Notes: generated by a model from the sequence alone, not told the origin. Shown: positions 1 through 9,970, counted from the first letter of the stretch. The stretch: 64,000 nucleotides of DNA from Flagellimonas ochracea (GCF_009903685.1 NZ_JAAABI010000007.1:62001-126000), one strand, 5' to 3'. Numbers and translations are program-made.

Positions 1-192
1 CAGAAAATTGGTCCATCGGCTCAGCATATTGCCCACTAGATGTTTCACAATAATGGCAATGGAATTGTCCGATTCTTGATACTGCCAACAAATGTCCCGT
101 TCCGAAAGCTGTTCAAAAGTTTTATCCCCAAGCGTTTTATAGCGCTGGAATTCAAATTGGATGTTGGATAGATAGTTTTGCTGAAAATTCAT
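1..192 (-). CDS. DUF1572 (DinB-like) protein, N-terminal part
   Basis: The first 64 codons are present; the rest lies beyond the left edge. The protein begins [19 protein letters not shown] and continues with a [17 protein letters not shown] segment, which I recognise as the start of the DUF1572 family, small four-helix proteins related to DinB/YfiT metal-binding hydrolases. The function of this family is not established. The start ATG overlaps the msrB stop in an ATGA (189-192), so the two genes are probably translated together. The metal-ligand histidines expected further on cannot be checked. Confidence 0.72.
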   Translation of the reverse strand, partial: MNFQQNYLSNIQFEFQRYKTLGDKTFEQLSERDICWQYQESDNSIAIIVKHLVGNMLSRWTNFL

Positions 193-596
193 TTTTCAGT
201 ACCGGGTTCAAAATCGATGCTTATAGAGTTGATGCAATATCGTTGCCCTGTGGTTTCTCTGGGACCGTCATTGAAAACATGGCCCAAGTGACTACCACAA
301 TTGGCGCAGACGGTTTCAGTACGAATCATACCGTGAGAAGTGTCTCTTATATATTCAATGGCACCCTCCACAGCTTGATCAAAAGAGGGCCATCCACAAC
401 CACTTTCAAACTTATGCTCGCTTTCAAAGAGTTTTGCATTGCAAGCCTTGCAGTGGTAATCCCCGTTATCGAAATGGAGGTTATATTCCCCTGTAAATGG
501 TCTTTCTGTTCCTTTTTGACGTAGAACCCGATATTCATCGGAGGAAAGTTCCTTTTTCCACTCGTCCTCTGTTTTTTCGATACCATATTTTTTCAT
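189..596 (-). CDS. msrB: Peptide-methionine (R)-S-oxide reductase MsrB, cytoplasmic
   Basis: Reduces the R form of methionine sulfoxide in oxidised proteins. At 135 residues it is a complete single-domain MsrB without a signal peptide. The zinc site is two CxxC pairs (C49/C52 and C97/C100). The catalytic Cys is C121 in RYCINS, and C67 in SGCGWPSF sits 54 residues before it, the spacing of the resolving Cys in two-Cys, thioredoxin-recycled MsrB enzymes. It lies 23 bases after a second msrB on the same strand and overlaps the DUF1572 gene by four bases, so the three probably form one transcript. Confidence 0.95.
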   Translation of the reverse strand: MKKYGIEKTEDEWKKELSSDEYRVLRQKGTERPFTGEYNLHFDNGDYHCKACNAKLFESEHKFESGCGWPSFDQAVEGAIEYIRDTSHGMIRTETVCANCGSHLGHVFNDGPRETTGQRYCINSISIDFEPGTEK

Positions 597-619
597 TCCT
601 CGATACTTTTTGTGAGAGC

Positions 620-1117
620 TTAATTTACTGAAGCTGGAACAAAATCAAGGGCTGCCCCATTTATACAATGCCTTTTTCCAGTAGTTTCCCTTGGGCCGTC
701 ATTGAACACATGACCCAAATGACCACCGCAAGTGGCGCAGTGTTCCTCCGTACGTGCATAACCAATTTTGTAATCTACGTCGTAGGCTACGTTGCCCTCA
801 ATTTCCCTATCAAAACTGGGCCAACCGGTACCTGAATCAAATTTATGTTTACTTTCAAACAAAGGCGTACCGCAACCGGCACAAACATAAGTGCCTTTTT
901 CTTTATTGTTCAGTAGTTCGCTGGTAAAGGCATTTTCAGTGGCTGCCTTTCGGAGAACATAATATTCCATATCGGTAAGTTCGGCCCGCCATTCCGCATC
1001 CGTTTTGGTGACAGGAAATACTTTTTCTTCCTTTTTGATGTCGTTTTTCTCTTCTTGGGAAATGCCTTTGCATCCGACGATGACAAAAAAGGCAATCCAC
1101 AGCAATTTTTTCCCCAT
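620..1117 (-). CDS. msrB: MsrB paralogue, predicted lipoprotein
   Basis: A second methionine sulfoxide reductase B, 165 residues. I chose the ATG at 1117 because the protein then starts [18 protein letters not shown], a lipoprotein signal with lipobox Cys16. An in-frame start at 1174 would put 19 extra residues before the signal. The zinc cysteines (C79, C82, C127, C130) and the catalytic C151 in RHCING are present, but the resolving Cys is replaced by Thr97 (SGTGWPSF). It should therefore work by a one-Cys mechanism or with another reductant. It is probably anchored in the envelope, repairing exported proteins, while its neighbour works in the cytoplasm. Confidence 0.9.
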   Translation of the reverse strand: MGKKLLWIAFFVIVGCKGISQEEKNDIKKEEKVFPVTKTDAEWRAELTDMEYYVLRKAATENAFTSELLNNKEKGTYVCAGCGTPLFESKHKFDSGTGWPSFDREIEGNVAYDVDYKIGYARTEEHCATCGGHLGHVFNDGPRETTGKRHCINGAALDFVPASVN

Positions 1118-1173
1118 TATTATTTTAGTATTTAGACGAGTTTTCAATCTATTCCTATCAAAAATAAAAAACA

Positions 1174-1205
1174 AAAAAGTCCTATTGAAAACAACAGGAC
1201 TTTTT
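1174..1205 (-). terminator. Intrinsic terminator after the collagen-like gene
   Basis: AAAAAGTCCT at 1174-1183 pairs perfectly with AGGACTTTTT at 1196-1205 around a 12-base loop. It lies 20 bases past the stop of the gene at 1225, so it should end that transcript and separate it from the msrB pair. Confidence 0.75.
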
Positions 1206-1224
1206 ATATGTACTATTTAAAGAA

Positions 1225-1803
1225 TTATTGCAGGTCAAGTTTTTGAACACCAATTTCTTCAATGCCAAGTGCAGTCATTACATTTTGAATATTGGAGAGG
1301 TCTATTTCCGAGGAATTGGCAAACTCACTTGGCACAAAAACAATTCGGAATAATTGGTTATCCGTAAATGCGGTATCAAGGGCCGATAGGTCAAAATTTC
1401 CATCAATAAAAATCTCCACATCCAAAAATGTGTGAGTTGCAACATATTGAATGGTTCCTTCAGGCAGGAAAAAACTTTGGGGAATCTGGCTCCATGCATC
1501 GGCAGTACTGCCATCATTTAAATCGATAAGACCGTCAAATCGATATACTAGAACTGCGTCGGACTCAAACACTTCAAAATTAGTCACATCACTAAAAGTG
1601 ATCAACGTACTGAAGATATTGCCATCTACATCGTAATCAAAATTTACGCCATCTACCTCAACCACCTGTCCCTGTATTCCATCCAAGCCATCTAAACCTG
1701 GCGCGCCGTCAAACCCTGGAGGTCCTGGAGGTCCTTGTGGGCCTTCACAGGAAACGATGAACAGAACAACAAGTGCACCAATAATTGTATTGAATTTTTT
1801 CAT
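1225..1803 (-). CDS. Collagen-like lipoprotein
   Basis: A 192-residue exported protein of unknown role. The first 19 residues form a lipoprotein signal (FIVSC, Cys19). Directly after the lipid-bearing Cys comes a run of about eight Gly-X-Y triplets (GPQGPPGPPGFDGAPGLDG and onward to about residue 45), the sequence pattern of a collagen triple helix. The remaining 150 residues are acidic, with alternating hydrophobic residues suggesting a beta-rich domain, and I recognise no family. By analogy with other bacterial collagen-like surface proteins, the triplets would form a short trimeric stalk presenting the C-terminal domain. It has its own terminator and is divergent from glgE. Confidence 0.7.
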   Translation of the reverse strand: MKKFNTIIGALVVLFIVSCEGPQGPPGPPGFDGAPGLDGLDGIQGQVVEVDGVNFDYDVDGNIFSTLITFSDVTNFEVFESDAVLVYRFDGLIDLNDGSTADAWSQIPQSFFLPEGTIQYVATHTFLDVEIFIDGNFDLSALDTAFTDNQLFRIVFVPSEFANSSEIDLSNIQNVMTALGIEEIGVQKLDLQ

Positions 1804-1972
1804 GATTTCTGATTTTTTTGATTTGTATTTTCCTTTGTCCCATGTCCTAAATCAAAAAGCGTTCCATAAATTATAACACCTTAAAAAAGCACATCAAGAA
1901 AAAAGAGGGTTTGCCACTGATTATTTGGTTTAATTTCTATATTTATCAAAACGGACCGACTAATTTAAAATT

Positions 1973-3913
1973 ATGCTCAGGCAGCAGCGCGTTGTAATCG
2001 ATAATGTTAAGCCACAACTGGATTGTGGTGAATTTTTTGTAAAACGAGTCGTTGGCGAAAAGTTGCATGTAACTGCAGATATTTTACCCGACGGCCATGA
2101 TGTGATACAAGCGGAGCTTCTTTATCGCCATGAAAAAGAAAAAAACTTTGTCCAGGTTCGTATGCACCATGATGGCAATGATATTTATAGTGGCTCTTTT
2201 CAAGTAAAGAAACAAGGTTTTTACGAATATAAGTTAAAGGGCTGGGTGGATTACGCCCTAAACTGGCAACATGGGGTTGAGGCAAAACTGAAAGATGGCC
2301 AGCACTTAAAAAGCGAGTTGTTGGAGGGTGTTCAATATTTGAAGTACCTATCTGGAAAAGTAACTCAGCATGACAGCGACACACTAAAAAAATGGATGGA
2401 TCAATTCAAAGATCCTGAAAAGTATGATGAAGCCCTAAAAAATGCAGTCTCCCAAAAACTACACGATTGGTTTGTTAAGTATCCGCAGCGGGTATTGGCA
2501 AACGAGACCAAAATCTTAAAAGTCTATGTGGATAGGAAAAAGGCCAACTTTAGTACATGGTACGAATTCTTTCCACGTTCTGCCTCACCGACGCCAAATA
2601 CCCATGGCACCTTCAAGGATTGCGAGGCGTTGTTACCACGTATAGCCAAAATGGGCTTCGATACCCTGTATTTCCCACCAATTCATCCTATAGGCGAGGT
2701 GAACAGAAAAGGGAAAAACAATACCGTAAGCGCGCAAGAAGGAGATTCTGGAGTGCCTTGGGCGATTGGTTCCAAGCATGGAGGGCATAAATCCATCCAT
2801 CCTGAATTGGGAAAGGAAAGCGATTTTAAACGCTTGGTTAAGAAAGCAAAGGATTTGGGAATTGAAATAGCCATGGACATTGCATTTCAGGCTGCTCCTG
2901 ACCATCCTTATATCACTGAACACCCGGAGTGGTTCAGAAAAAGACCGGATGGAACCATTCAATATGCCGAAAATCCACCCAAAAAGTATCAGGATATTGT
3001 CAATTTTTATTTTGAGACAAAGGCATATAAAGCACTTTGGCAGGAACTTTTGAGCATTGTGCTGCATTGGATTGGATTTGGCGTTAAAGTATTCCGAGTC
3101 GATAATCCGCACACAAAGCCCTATTACTTTTGGAATTGGTTAATTTCGGAAATAAAGAAAGACCATCCCGATGTACTTTTCTTGGCGGAGGCCTTTTCTC
3201 GCCCCAAGGTTATGCAACAATTGGCCAAACAAGGATTTTCACAATCCTACACCTATTTCACTTGGAGGGTGAACAAACATGAGCTCACGGAGTATGTCAC
3301 TGAATTGACACAAACTGATATGCGGGAATATTATCGACCCAATTTTTGGCCCAATACACCAGATATCAACCCCTATCATTTGCAGGGCGCCAATGAATCC
3401 ATGCATTTGATACGATATAGTTTGGCTGCCACATTAAGTGGCAATATTGGAATTTATGGCCCGGTTTTCGAATATATGGTTACCGAGCAATTGCCCCCGA
3501 AAGAAGAGTATTTGGATTGTGAAAAATATGAAATTCGACATTGGGATTGGACCATAGAGAACAATTTGACCCATTACATCACTAAAATCAATGCAATCAG
3601 ACATGAACATGGTGCGTTGCAGCAAACCAATAATATCAAATTTTGTGTTACACAGCATGACAACATGATAGCTTTTTACAAATGGGATGATGACAAGACC
3701 GATCATTTATTGGTTGTTATCAGCATGGACCCACACCATGTGATACAGGGTAACGTGCAGTTTCCTTGGTACGATTTGGAACCCATTCACGGACATGGGG
3801 TAAGGATGAAAGACCTTATCACCGAAAAGGAATACCATTGGTATGACGAATGGAATTTTGTAGAATTACATCCAAACGTACCCTTTCACATATTTCAAAT
3901 AATAAAGGAGTAA
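1973..3913 (+). CDS. glgE: Alpha-1,4-glucan:maltose-1-phosphate maltosyltransferase GlgE
   Basis: Transfers maltosyl units from alpha-maltose 1-phosphate onto alpha-1,4-glucan, the committed step of the GlgE route to glycogen-like glucan. The protein has 646 residues, typical for the family, with an N-terminal GlgE domain (about 1-120), a helical insert, then a GH13_3 barrel. The nucleophile is Asp377 in VFRVDNPHTKP and the acid/base is Glu406 in FLAEAFSRP, both in the GlgE-specific form rather than that of ordinary amylases. It heads a plus-strand cluster with maltokinase (16 bases downstream) and glgB, which supply its substrate and branch its product. Confidence 0.95.
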   Translation: MLRQQRVVIDNVKPQLDCGEFFVKRVVGEKLHVTADILPDGHDVIQAELLYRHEKEKNFVQVRMHHDGNDIYSGSFQVKKQGFYEYKLKGWVDYALNWQHGVEAKLKDGQHLKSELLEGVQYLKYLSGKVTQHDSDTLKKWMDQFKDPEKYDEALKNAVSQKLHDWFVKYPQRVLANETKILKVYVDRKKANFSTWYEFFPRSASPTPNTHGTFKDCEALLPRIAKMGFDTLYFPPIHPIGEVNRKGKNNTVSAQEGDSGVPWAIGSKHGGHKSIHPELGKESDFKRLVKKAKDLGIEIAMDIAFQAAPDHPYITEHPEWFRKRPDGTIQYAENPPKKYQDIVNFYFETKAYKALWQELLSIVLHWIGFGVKVFRVDNPHTKPYYFWNWLISEIKKDHPDVLFLAEAFSRPKVMQQLAKQGFSQSYTYFTWRVNKHELTEYVTELTQTDMREYYRPNFWPNTPDINPYHLQGANESMHLIRYSLAATLSGNIGIYGPVFEYMVTEQLPPKEEYLDCEKYEIRHWDWTIENNLTHYITKINAIRHEHGALQQTNNIKFCVTQHDNMIAFYKWDDDKTDHLLVVISMDPHHVIQGNVQFPWYDLEPIHGHGVRMKDLITEKEYHWYDEWNFVELHPNVPFHIFQIIKE

Positions 3914-3929
3914 ACAAAAAATAATTTAG

Positions 3930-5549
3930 TTGAAGCCACCGTACGAATTCAATATTGCTTGGGAAAACCTTTTGGAAGATGAAGGATTTACGCAGGTTTT
4001 TCTCTCTACCGTACTTGAGGAGTATGTTCTTCGCCAGCGTTGGTATGGAGGTAAATCAAGTAAGCTAAAGTACATTGAACTTCCTGAGCACTTTAGGATT
4101 CAACAGCATGGCGAGGTTTATTATGGGCTTATTCTTGAAGTAAACTTTGAGGAAGCTTTCTATCAACATTATTTTTTGCCCATTGCCTTTGTTTCTGACG
4201 AAAAATTTGCCAAAAAGGACCGGATATTGCCACTTATTTTAAACGGACAGGAAGGATACATTATAGATGCCTTGAATCTTGATGCATTTAGAAAATTGGT
4301 CTTTGAACGTTTGATTAATGCGGAGCCCAATGACACTACGCGAGTACGATACCATAAAAGTTTGAACTTTACGGATACGGCATACCAATCTTCACGTTTT
4401 ATGGGAATGGAACAGAGCAACACTTCCATTATCATGAACGACAAATACGTGATCAAGTTTTTTAGGCGTATTTATGCCGATAAAAATCCGGACTACGAAA
4501 TGAGCCGTTTTCTTTCCGAAAAAAAGGAATATCGGAATACGCCGGCTTATATGGGTAGTTTGAGCATTATTGATTCCGATAATGCCAATATCACCATAGC
4601 TTTGATGCAAGAATTGTTGCCGAACAACGGCGATGCCTGGGATTACATGTTAAAGGAAATTGATGATATTTTTCAATCCTTGGAACGAAAACGAATAGAT
4701 GTTCGCTCTTTACCCCAAACGCAACTTTTCAAACTACTGCAGATTTCCGATGTCCCTCCGCAAATAATCGACTGGGCGGGGCTAAGCATTTTTTTGAAAC
4801 TACAGACCTTGGCCAAAAGAACTGCCGAAATGCATGTTGCCCTAGGTTCGGAATTTGAGGAAACCGCCTTTACGCCTGAGCGTTTTAATGGAGACTATGA
4901 GGTTTGGCTTAAAAATAGATTGCTCTATCAATTTCAGAATCGTCTCAATACGGTAGAAAACAATTTTGATAAATTGGAAGGGCTGTCCGCAACTCTGGCC
5001 GAAGAATTTTTAGAGCGTAAAAATGAAATTAGAAAACGTTTTATTGGTTTTGATTGGACCAAGCTCAAGGGGGAACGAATCCGTGTGCATGGCGATTACC
5101 ACCTTGGTCAGGTTTTGGTAAAAGATGATGATTTTTACCTATTGGATTTTGAGGGAGAACCCGAAAGTACCATTCGGGACAGAAAAGTGAAACAACCACC
5201 ATTGAAAGATGTGGCAGGCATTTTCCGCTCTTTTCACTATGCCATTTATGCCACTATTTTTAATAACGAAGGAAAATATCCCTATTCACAAGAAGACCTC
5301 TTCCATGCGGGGGAGATTCTGTACACCTATTTCATAGGGGTGTTTTTAAACACCTATGTTGAATTGATTCAAACAAACAACATCAACATTGGCTACGCCC
5401 AAGAACGCGTCTTCCTTTTGGAGTATTGCATGCTCGAAAAGGCCGTTTACGAATTGGGCTACGAAATGAATTCAAGGCCTCAATGGGCGGTTATTCCGTT
5501 GCGGGGCATAATGAGTATAATTAACAACACACAACAATGGCAAAAGTAG
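3930..5549 (+). CDS. mak: Maltokinase (ATP:maltose 1-phosphotransferase)
   Basis: Makes the maltose 1-phosphate used by GlgE. The 539-residue protein carries an N-terminal cap domain and a bilobal eukaryotic-like kinase fold. The catalytic loop is HGDYHLGQV (H387, D389) and the metal-binding loop is LLDFEGEP (D406-P411), the signature of Mak and of the maltokinase half of TreS-Mak fusions. The start is TTG at 3930, 16 bases after glgE; the next in-frame Met lies too far inside. Its last 13 bases overlap glgB, so translation is probably coupled. In many bacteria Mak is fused to or adjacent to trehalose synthase TreS; here it stands alone. Confidence 0.88.
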   Translation: MKPPYEFNIAWENLLEDEGFTQVFLSTVLEEYVLRQRWYGGKSSKLKYIELPEHFRIQQHGEVYYGLILEVNFEEAFYQHYFLPIAFVSDEKFAKKDRILPLILNGQEGYIIDALNLDAFRKLVFERLINAEPNDTTRVRYHKSLNFTDTAYQSSRFMGMEQSNTSIIMNDKYVIKFFRRIYADKNPDYEMSRFLSEKKEYRNTPAYMGSLSIIDSDNANITIALMQELLPNNGDAWDYMLKEIDDIFQSLERKRIDVRSLPQTQLFKLLQISDVPPQIIDWAGLSIFLKLQTLAKRTAEMHVALGSEFEETAFTPERFNGDYEVWLKNRLLYQFQNRLNTVENNFDKLEGLSATLAEEFLERKNEIRKRFIGFDWTKLKGERIRVHGDYHLGQVLVKDDDFYLLDFEGEPESTIRDRKVKQPPLKDVAGIFRSFHYAIYATIFNNEGKYPYSQEDLFHAGEILYTYFIGVFLNTYVELIQTNNINIGYAQERVFLLEYCMLEKAVYELGYEMNSRPQWAVIPLRGIMSIINNTQQWQK

Positions 5550-7432
5550 TTCCACATAGTTTCTTTACAGATTTCGATATCAATCTTTTCAAATCAGGGA
5601 AGCATTTTAGGCTTTATAACAAATTGGGTTCCCATTTGACGCAGGTAGATGGCGAAAATGGCACTTATTTTGCCGTTTGGGCACCTTCTGCAAAATCAGT
5701 TTCCGTTATTGGTGATTTTAACCATTGGAATGCAGGAGAGCACGAGCTTATGGTGCGCTGGGACGAAAGTGGTATTTGGGAAGGATTTATTCCGGGAGTT
5801 GATAAAGGCACCAAATACAAATACAAGATACAATCATATAACAACGACATTTGGACAGAAAAGGCGGATCCTTTTGCGAGATACTGTGAGCAACCCCCCA
5901 AAACAGCTTCATTGGTTTGGGATGCACCTTATTCATGGAAAGATGAAAAATGGATGGGTGAACGCGAAAAGCACAATGGGTTGGACAGGCCGTATTCAGT
6001 TTATGAAGTGCATTTAGGCTCTTGGAAGAAGAAAAATGGACAAGAGTTTCTCACCTATGATGAAATGGGTGAGGATTTGGTAAACTACGTGGACGAAATG
6101 GGATTTACCCATGTGGAGTTCATGCCGGTTATGGAATACCCGTTCGATCCTTCTTGGGGATATCAATTAACGGGCTATTTTGCCCCAACTTCTCGATTTG
6201 GTAAACCCGAGGAGTTTAAAATGTTGGTGGACAAATTCCACCAAAAAGGAATAGGGGTAATTTTGGACTGGGTTCCTTCCCACTTTCCGGAAGATGCCCA
6301 TGGTCTTGGTTTTTTTGATGGTTCACATCTTTATGAACACCCTGATAGCCGAAGGGGGTATCATCCTGATTGGAAAAGTCTCATTTTCAACTATGGAAGA
6401 AATGAGGTGAGAGCATTCCTTATCAGCAACGCTGCTTTTTGGCTCGATCAATTTCACGTGGACGGACTCCGGGTGGATGCCGTGGCATCCATGCTCTATT
6501 TGGATTATTCGAGAGAGGATGGGGAATGGGAGCCCAATATGTACGGAAATAATGAAAATTTGGAGGCCATGTCCTTCATCCGTGAAATGAACATTGAGGT
6601 CTACGCCAGTTTTAAAGGAGTACAGACCATTGCTGAGGAATCTACTGCCTTTTCAGGAGTTACCAAACCTGTGCATTTAGGTGGACTTGGTTTTGGCATG
6701 AAGTGGATGATGGGTTGGATGCATGACACATTGGAATTCTTTAAAAAAGAACCCATTTACCGATCGTATGACCTTAATGACATAACCTTTAGCATGACGT
6801 ACGCCTTTACGGAGAACTTTATGCTACCATTTTCCCATGATGAAGTAGTCTATGGGAAACAGTCCCTACTGTATCGCATGCCTGGCGATGAGTGGCAACG
6901 TTTTGCCAACCTCAGGTTACTTTTTGGTTACATGTTCACCCATCCCGGTGGAAACCTACTTTTTATGGGAGCCGAGTTCGGCCAATCTTCCGAATGGAAT
7001 TTTCAAGAAAGCTTGGACTGGCATCTGACCCAATATGATTTTCATTCCGGAATTCAGGAGCTTGTCAAGGACCTGAACAAGGTATACCGCAGCAATCCGG
7101 CACTTTACGAAAAACAATTTAGTCCTGAGGGGTTTCAGTGGATTGAGCACAACGACCACGAAAATACCACCTTGACCTATATCCGAAAAGGAAACGATCC
7201 CAAGGATGATTTGATCATCGCCTGTAACTTTACCCCGGTACCAAGAGAGAATTATAGGGTAGGGGTGCCCAAAGACAAACAGTTGAGATTGATTTTCAAT
7301 AGTGATGACACCAAGTATTCTGGCAGTGGAATGGGCAAGAAGACGCTTAAGCCCTCATCAAAGGAATGGAACGGATTTGAACACTCTGTTACAATGACAC
7401 TTCCTCCGCTCGGTGTTGTTATTTACCGATGA
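5537..7432 (+). CDS. glgB: 1,4-alpha-glucan branching enzyme GlgB
   Basis: Introduces alpha-1,6 branches into the glucan made by GlgE. The 631-residue protein has an N-terminal CBM48 module (about 35-120) and a GH13 barrel. The nucleophile is Asp314 in GLRVDAVASML, the acid/base lies in the TIAEEST motif (367-368), and the stabilising residues are in the FSHDEVV motif. The C-terminal all-beta domain is complete. The gene starts inside the last codons of the maltokinase gene, supporting one glgE-mak-glgB operon. Confidence 0.96.
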   Translation: MAKVVPHSFFTDFDINLFKSGKHFRLYNKLGSHLTQVDGENGTYFAVWAPSAKSVSVIGDFNHWNAGEHELMVRWDESGIWEGFIPGVDKGTKYKYKIQSYNNDIWTEKADPFARYCEQPPKTASLVWDAPYSWKDEKWMGEREKHNGLDRPYSVYEVHLGSWKKKNGQEFLTYDEMGEDLVNYVDEMGFTHVEFMPVMEYPFDPSWGYQLTGYFAPTSRFGKPEEFKMLVDKFHQKGIGVILDWVPSHFPEDAHGLGFFDGSHLYEHPDSRRGYHPDWKSLIFNYGRNEVRAFLISNAAFWLDQFHVDGLRVDAVASMLYLDYSREDGEWEPNMYGNNENLEAMSFIREMNIEVYASFKGVQTIAEESTAFSGVTKPVHLGGLGFGMKWMMGWMHDTLEFFKKEPIYRSYDLNDITFSMTYAFTENFMLPFSHDEVVYGKQSLLYRMPGDEWQRFANLRLLFGYMFTHPGGNLLFMGAEFGQSSEWNFQESLDWHLTQYDFHSGIQELVKDLNKVYRSNPALYEKQFSPEGFQWIEHNDHENTTLTYIRKGNDPKDDLIIACNFTPVPRENYRVGVPKDKQLRLIFNSDDTKYSGSGMGKKTLKPSSKEWNGFEHSVTMTLPPLGVVIYR

Positions 7433-7528
7433 ACAGTTGGACGAAAACGTTGTAGTGTCAATGTTGTTAACATCCCTTTAATTTCTCGGTTGAATGTGTT
7501 TCTTTTGTTAGGCTCAATTAACTGACTA

Positions 7529-9928
7529 ATGATTACCAACACGGAAATAGAAAAGCGGGGAAACCAACAACCCGACCACATAGTAGATTTCAAACAGGAG
7601 AATGACAAACTTCATTTTACCACCCAAAATGGAGTTATTCTGGAACTTACCATTTTGCGCGATAGTGCCATCCGGTTTCGTTATGCCACCGAGCATGTTT
7701 TCGAACCGGATTTTTCATATGCACTGAATGATGATGTGAATTCCGGTTATAATGAACTTTCCGTCGAAGAGGAAACAGCCGCGTACATAGTTTCGACTTC
7801 AAAAATCAACATCCACATAAAAAAATCCAATCTTAAAGTAAAAATAACTGACAAGGAAGGAACTGTTATTTCGGAAGACGAACTGGGTTTTCATTGGGAG
7901 GAGAACTATGATTATGGGGGTAACATAGTTAAGATGAGTAAAGTATGCCATTCTGGCGAGAGCTACTATGGCATGGGTGATAAGGCTTCGCATACCAATC
8001 TTAAAGGAAAGCGAGTGAACAATTGGGTAACCGACTCCTATGCCTACGGCAAAGATCAGGAACCGTTGTACAAGGCCATTCCCTTTTATGTAGGATTGAA
8101 TCAAAACATGGCCTACGGTGTTTTTTTCGATAATTCTTTCAGTACTTATTTCGACTTTGCCAATGAGAAGAGAAATGTAACCAGCTTTTGGGCAGATGGC
8201 GGAGAGATGAACTATTACTTTTTTTACGGGCCCAAAATGGGTCAGGTGGTGGAAGCTTATACCGATTTAACGGGGGTTCCTGAACTTCCCCCCCTTTGGG
8301 CCTTGGGATTCCATCAGTCCAAATGGAGTTATTATCCTGAAAAAAAGGTAAAAGATCTAGCCGCAACCTTTAGGAAACTGGAAATACCTTGTGACGCCAT
8401 TTATTTGGATATAGATTACATGGATGGTTTTCGATGCTTCACTTGGGACAAACAACGTTTTCCCGATCCTAAAAAAATGATTCAGGAACTGGAAGCAGAT
8501 GGGTTTAAGACAGTGACCATGATAGATCCAGGAATCAAGATTGATCGTGATTACTGGGTATACCAAGAAGCTATGGAAAATGAATATTTCTGTAGACGGG
8601 CCGATGGACCTCATTTTAAGGGAAAAGTATGGCCAGGAGAATGCAAATTTCCCGATTTTACAAATCCCGAAGTTCGAGAATGGTGGGCGGGACTGTACAA
8701 GGAAATGATTGCCGATATGGGCGTCCATGGAGTTTGGAACGACATGAACGAACCCGCTGTGATGGAAGTTCCCACCAAAACTGCGAATTTGGATGTGCGC
8801 CATGATTATGATGGGCATCGTTGTAGCCATCGAAAGGCACATAATGTTTACGGTATGCAAATGGTACGTGCCACATACAATGGGATAAAGAAATATACCT
8901 TTCCTAAACGCCCTTTTGTACTTACTAGGGCGGCTTATTCTGGAACTCAACGGTATTGTGCCACATGGACTGGTGATAATGTAGCTACTTGGGAACATTT
9001 ATGGATTGCCAATGTACAAATGCAACGCATGGCACTGAGCGGTTACTCTTTTGTAGGATCAGATATTGGTGGTTTTGCCGAGCAGCCCAACGGAGAGCTT
9101 TTTGCACGTTGGATGCAGCTGGCTATCTTTCATCCTTTTTGCAGAGTACACTCAAGCGGAGATCATGGAGACCAAGAACCATGGTCCTTTGGGCAAGAAA
9201 TCACCGGTATTGTTCGAAAGTTTATTGAGTTGAGGTACAAGTTGTTGCCTTATATCTATACCACATTCTATAAATATATAAAAGATGGTTTGCCAATGAT
9301 TCAATCGTTGGTGTTTTATGACCAAGAGGATACACAAACCCATTTCAGGACCGATGAGTTCCTATTTGGTGAGCAGATGTTGGTGTGTCCTGTTCAGGAA
9401 CCCAACGCTCAGGGGAGAAGAATGTACTTTCCCAAAGGAAATTGGTATAATTATTGGACCGATGAGGTAATCTCAGGTGGCGTTGAAAAATGGGTTTCTG
9501 CTCCTTTGCATGTAATTCCTTTTTACATAAAAGAGGGGGCCATGATTCCAAAATATCCCGTACAACAATATGTGGGAGAAAAAGAGATAAAGGAACTCGA
9601 AATAGATATATACTTCAAAGAAGGAATGGAAAACTCCGAAGTTTACGAAGATCAGCAAGATGGCTACGATTACAAAAAAGGAAGGTTCAGTCTGCGAAGG
9701 TTTAGATTAAGGGGAAAAGAAAACGAATTGATCATTCAGCAGTTCAAAGATGGCAATTATATCACCACGTATGACATATTCAAACTTAGCTTTCATGGTC
9801 TTCCATTTACCATTGGTATTGTTGAGGTGGACAACGAGGAGGTCAGCCCGGAAGATATAAAACTGAATGGAAACAATTCGATTGAAATCAGCAAGGATTT
9901 CACCGAATTGCACATTATCGGAAAATAA
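7529..9928 (+). CDS. GH31 family alpha-glucosidase
   Basis: A retaining glycoside hydrolase of 799 residues that releases glucose from the non-reducing ends of alpha-glucans or maltose. It has an N-terminal beta-sandwich (about 30-240), a TIM barrel and a C-terminal beta domain. The nucleophile is Asp405 in GVWNDMNEPAV and the probable acid/base is Asp483 in WTGDNVATW. I see no signal peptide, so it is probably cytoplasmic. It follows glgB by 96 bases and may break down the glucan the cluster makes, or recycle maltose. Exact linkage preference cannot be read from sequence. Confidence 0.9.
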   Translation: MITNTEIEKRGNQQPDHIVDFKQENDKLHFTTQNGVILELTILRDSAIRFRYATEHVFEPDFSYALNDDVNSGYNELSVEEETAAYIVSTSKINIHIKKSNLKVKITDKEGTVISEDELGFHWEENYDYGGNIVKMSKVCHSGESYYGMGDKASHTNLKGKRVNNWVTDSYAYGKDQEPLYKAIPFYVGLNQNMAYGVFFDNSFSTYFDFANEKRNVTSFWADGGEMNYYFFYGPKMGQVVEAYTDLTGVPELPPLWALGFHQSKWSYYPEKKVKDLAATFRKLEIPCDAIYLDIDYMDGFRCFTWDKQRFPDPKKMIQELEADGFKTVTMIDPGIKIDRDYWVYQEAMENEYFCRRADGPHFKGKVWPGECKFPDFTNPEVREWWAGLYKEMIADMGVHGVWNDMNEPAVMEVPTKTANLDVRHDYDGHRCSHRKAHNVYGMQMVRATYNGIKKYTFPKRPFVLTRAAYSGTQRYCATWTGDNVATWEHLWIANVQMQRMALSGYSFVGSDIGGFAEQPNGELFARWMQLAIFHPFCRVHSSGDHGDQEPWSFGQEITGIVRKFIELRYKLLPYIYTTFYKYIKDGLPMIQSLVFYDQEDTQTHFRTDEFLFGEQMLVCPVQEPNAQGRRMYFPKGNWYNYWTDEVISGGVEKWVSAPLHVIPFYIKEGAMIPKYPVQQYVGEKEIKELEIDIYFKEGMENSEVYEDQQDGYDYKKGRFSLRRFRLRGKENELIIQQFKDGNYITTYDIFKLSFHGLPFTIGIVEVDNEEVSPEDIKLNGNNSIEISKDFTELHIIGK

Positions 9929-9970
9929 TTTTTTGTATTTTACCTCGGTCGACTAAATACTAAAAACGTC

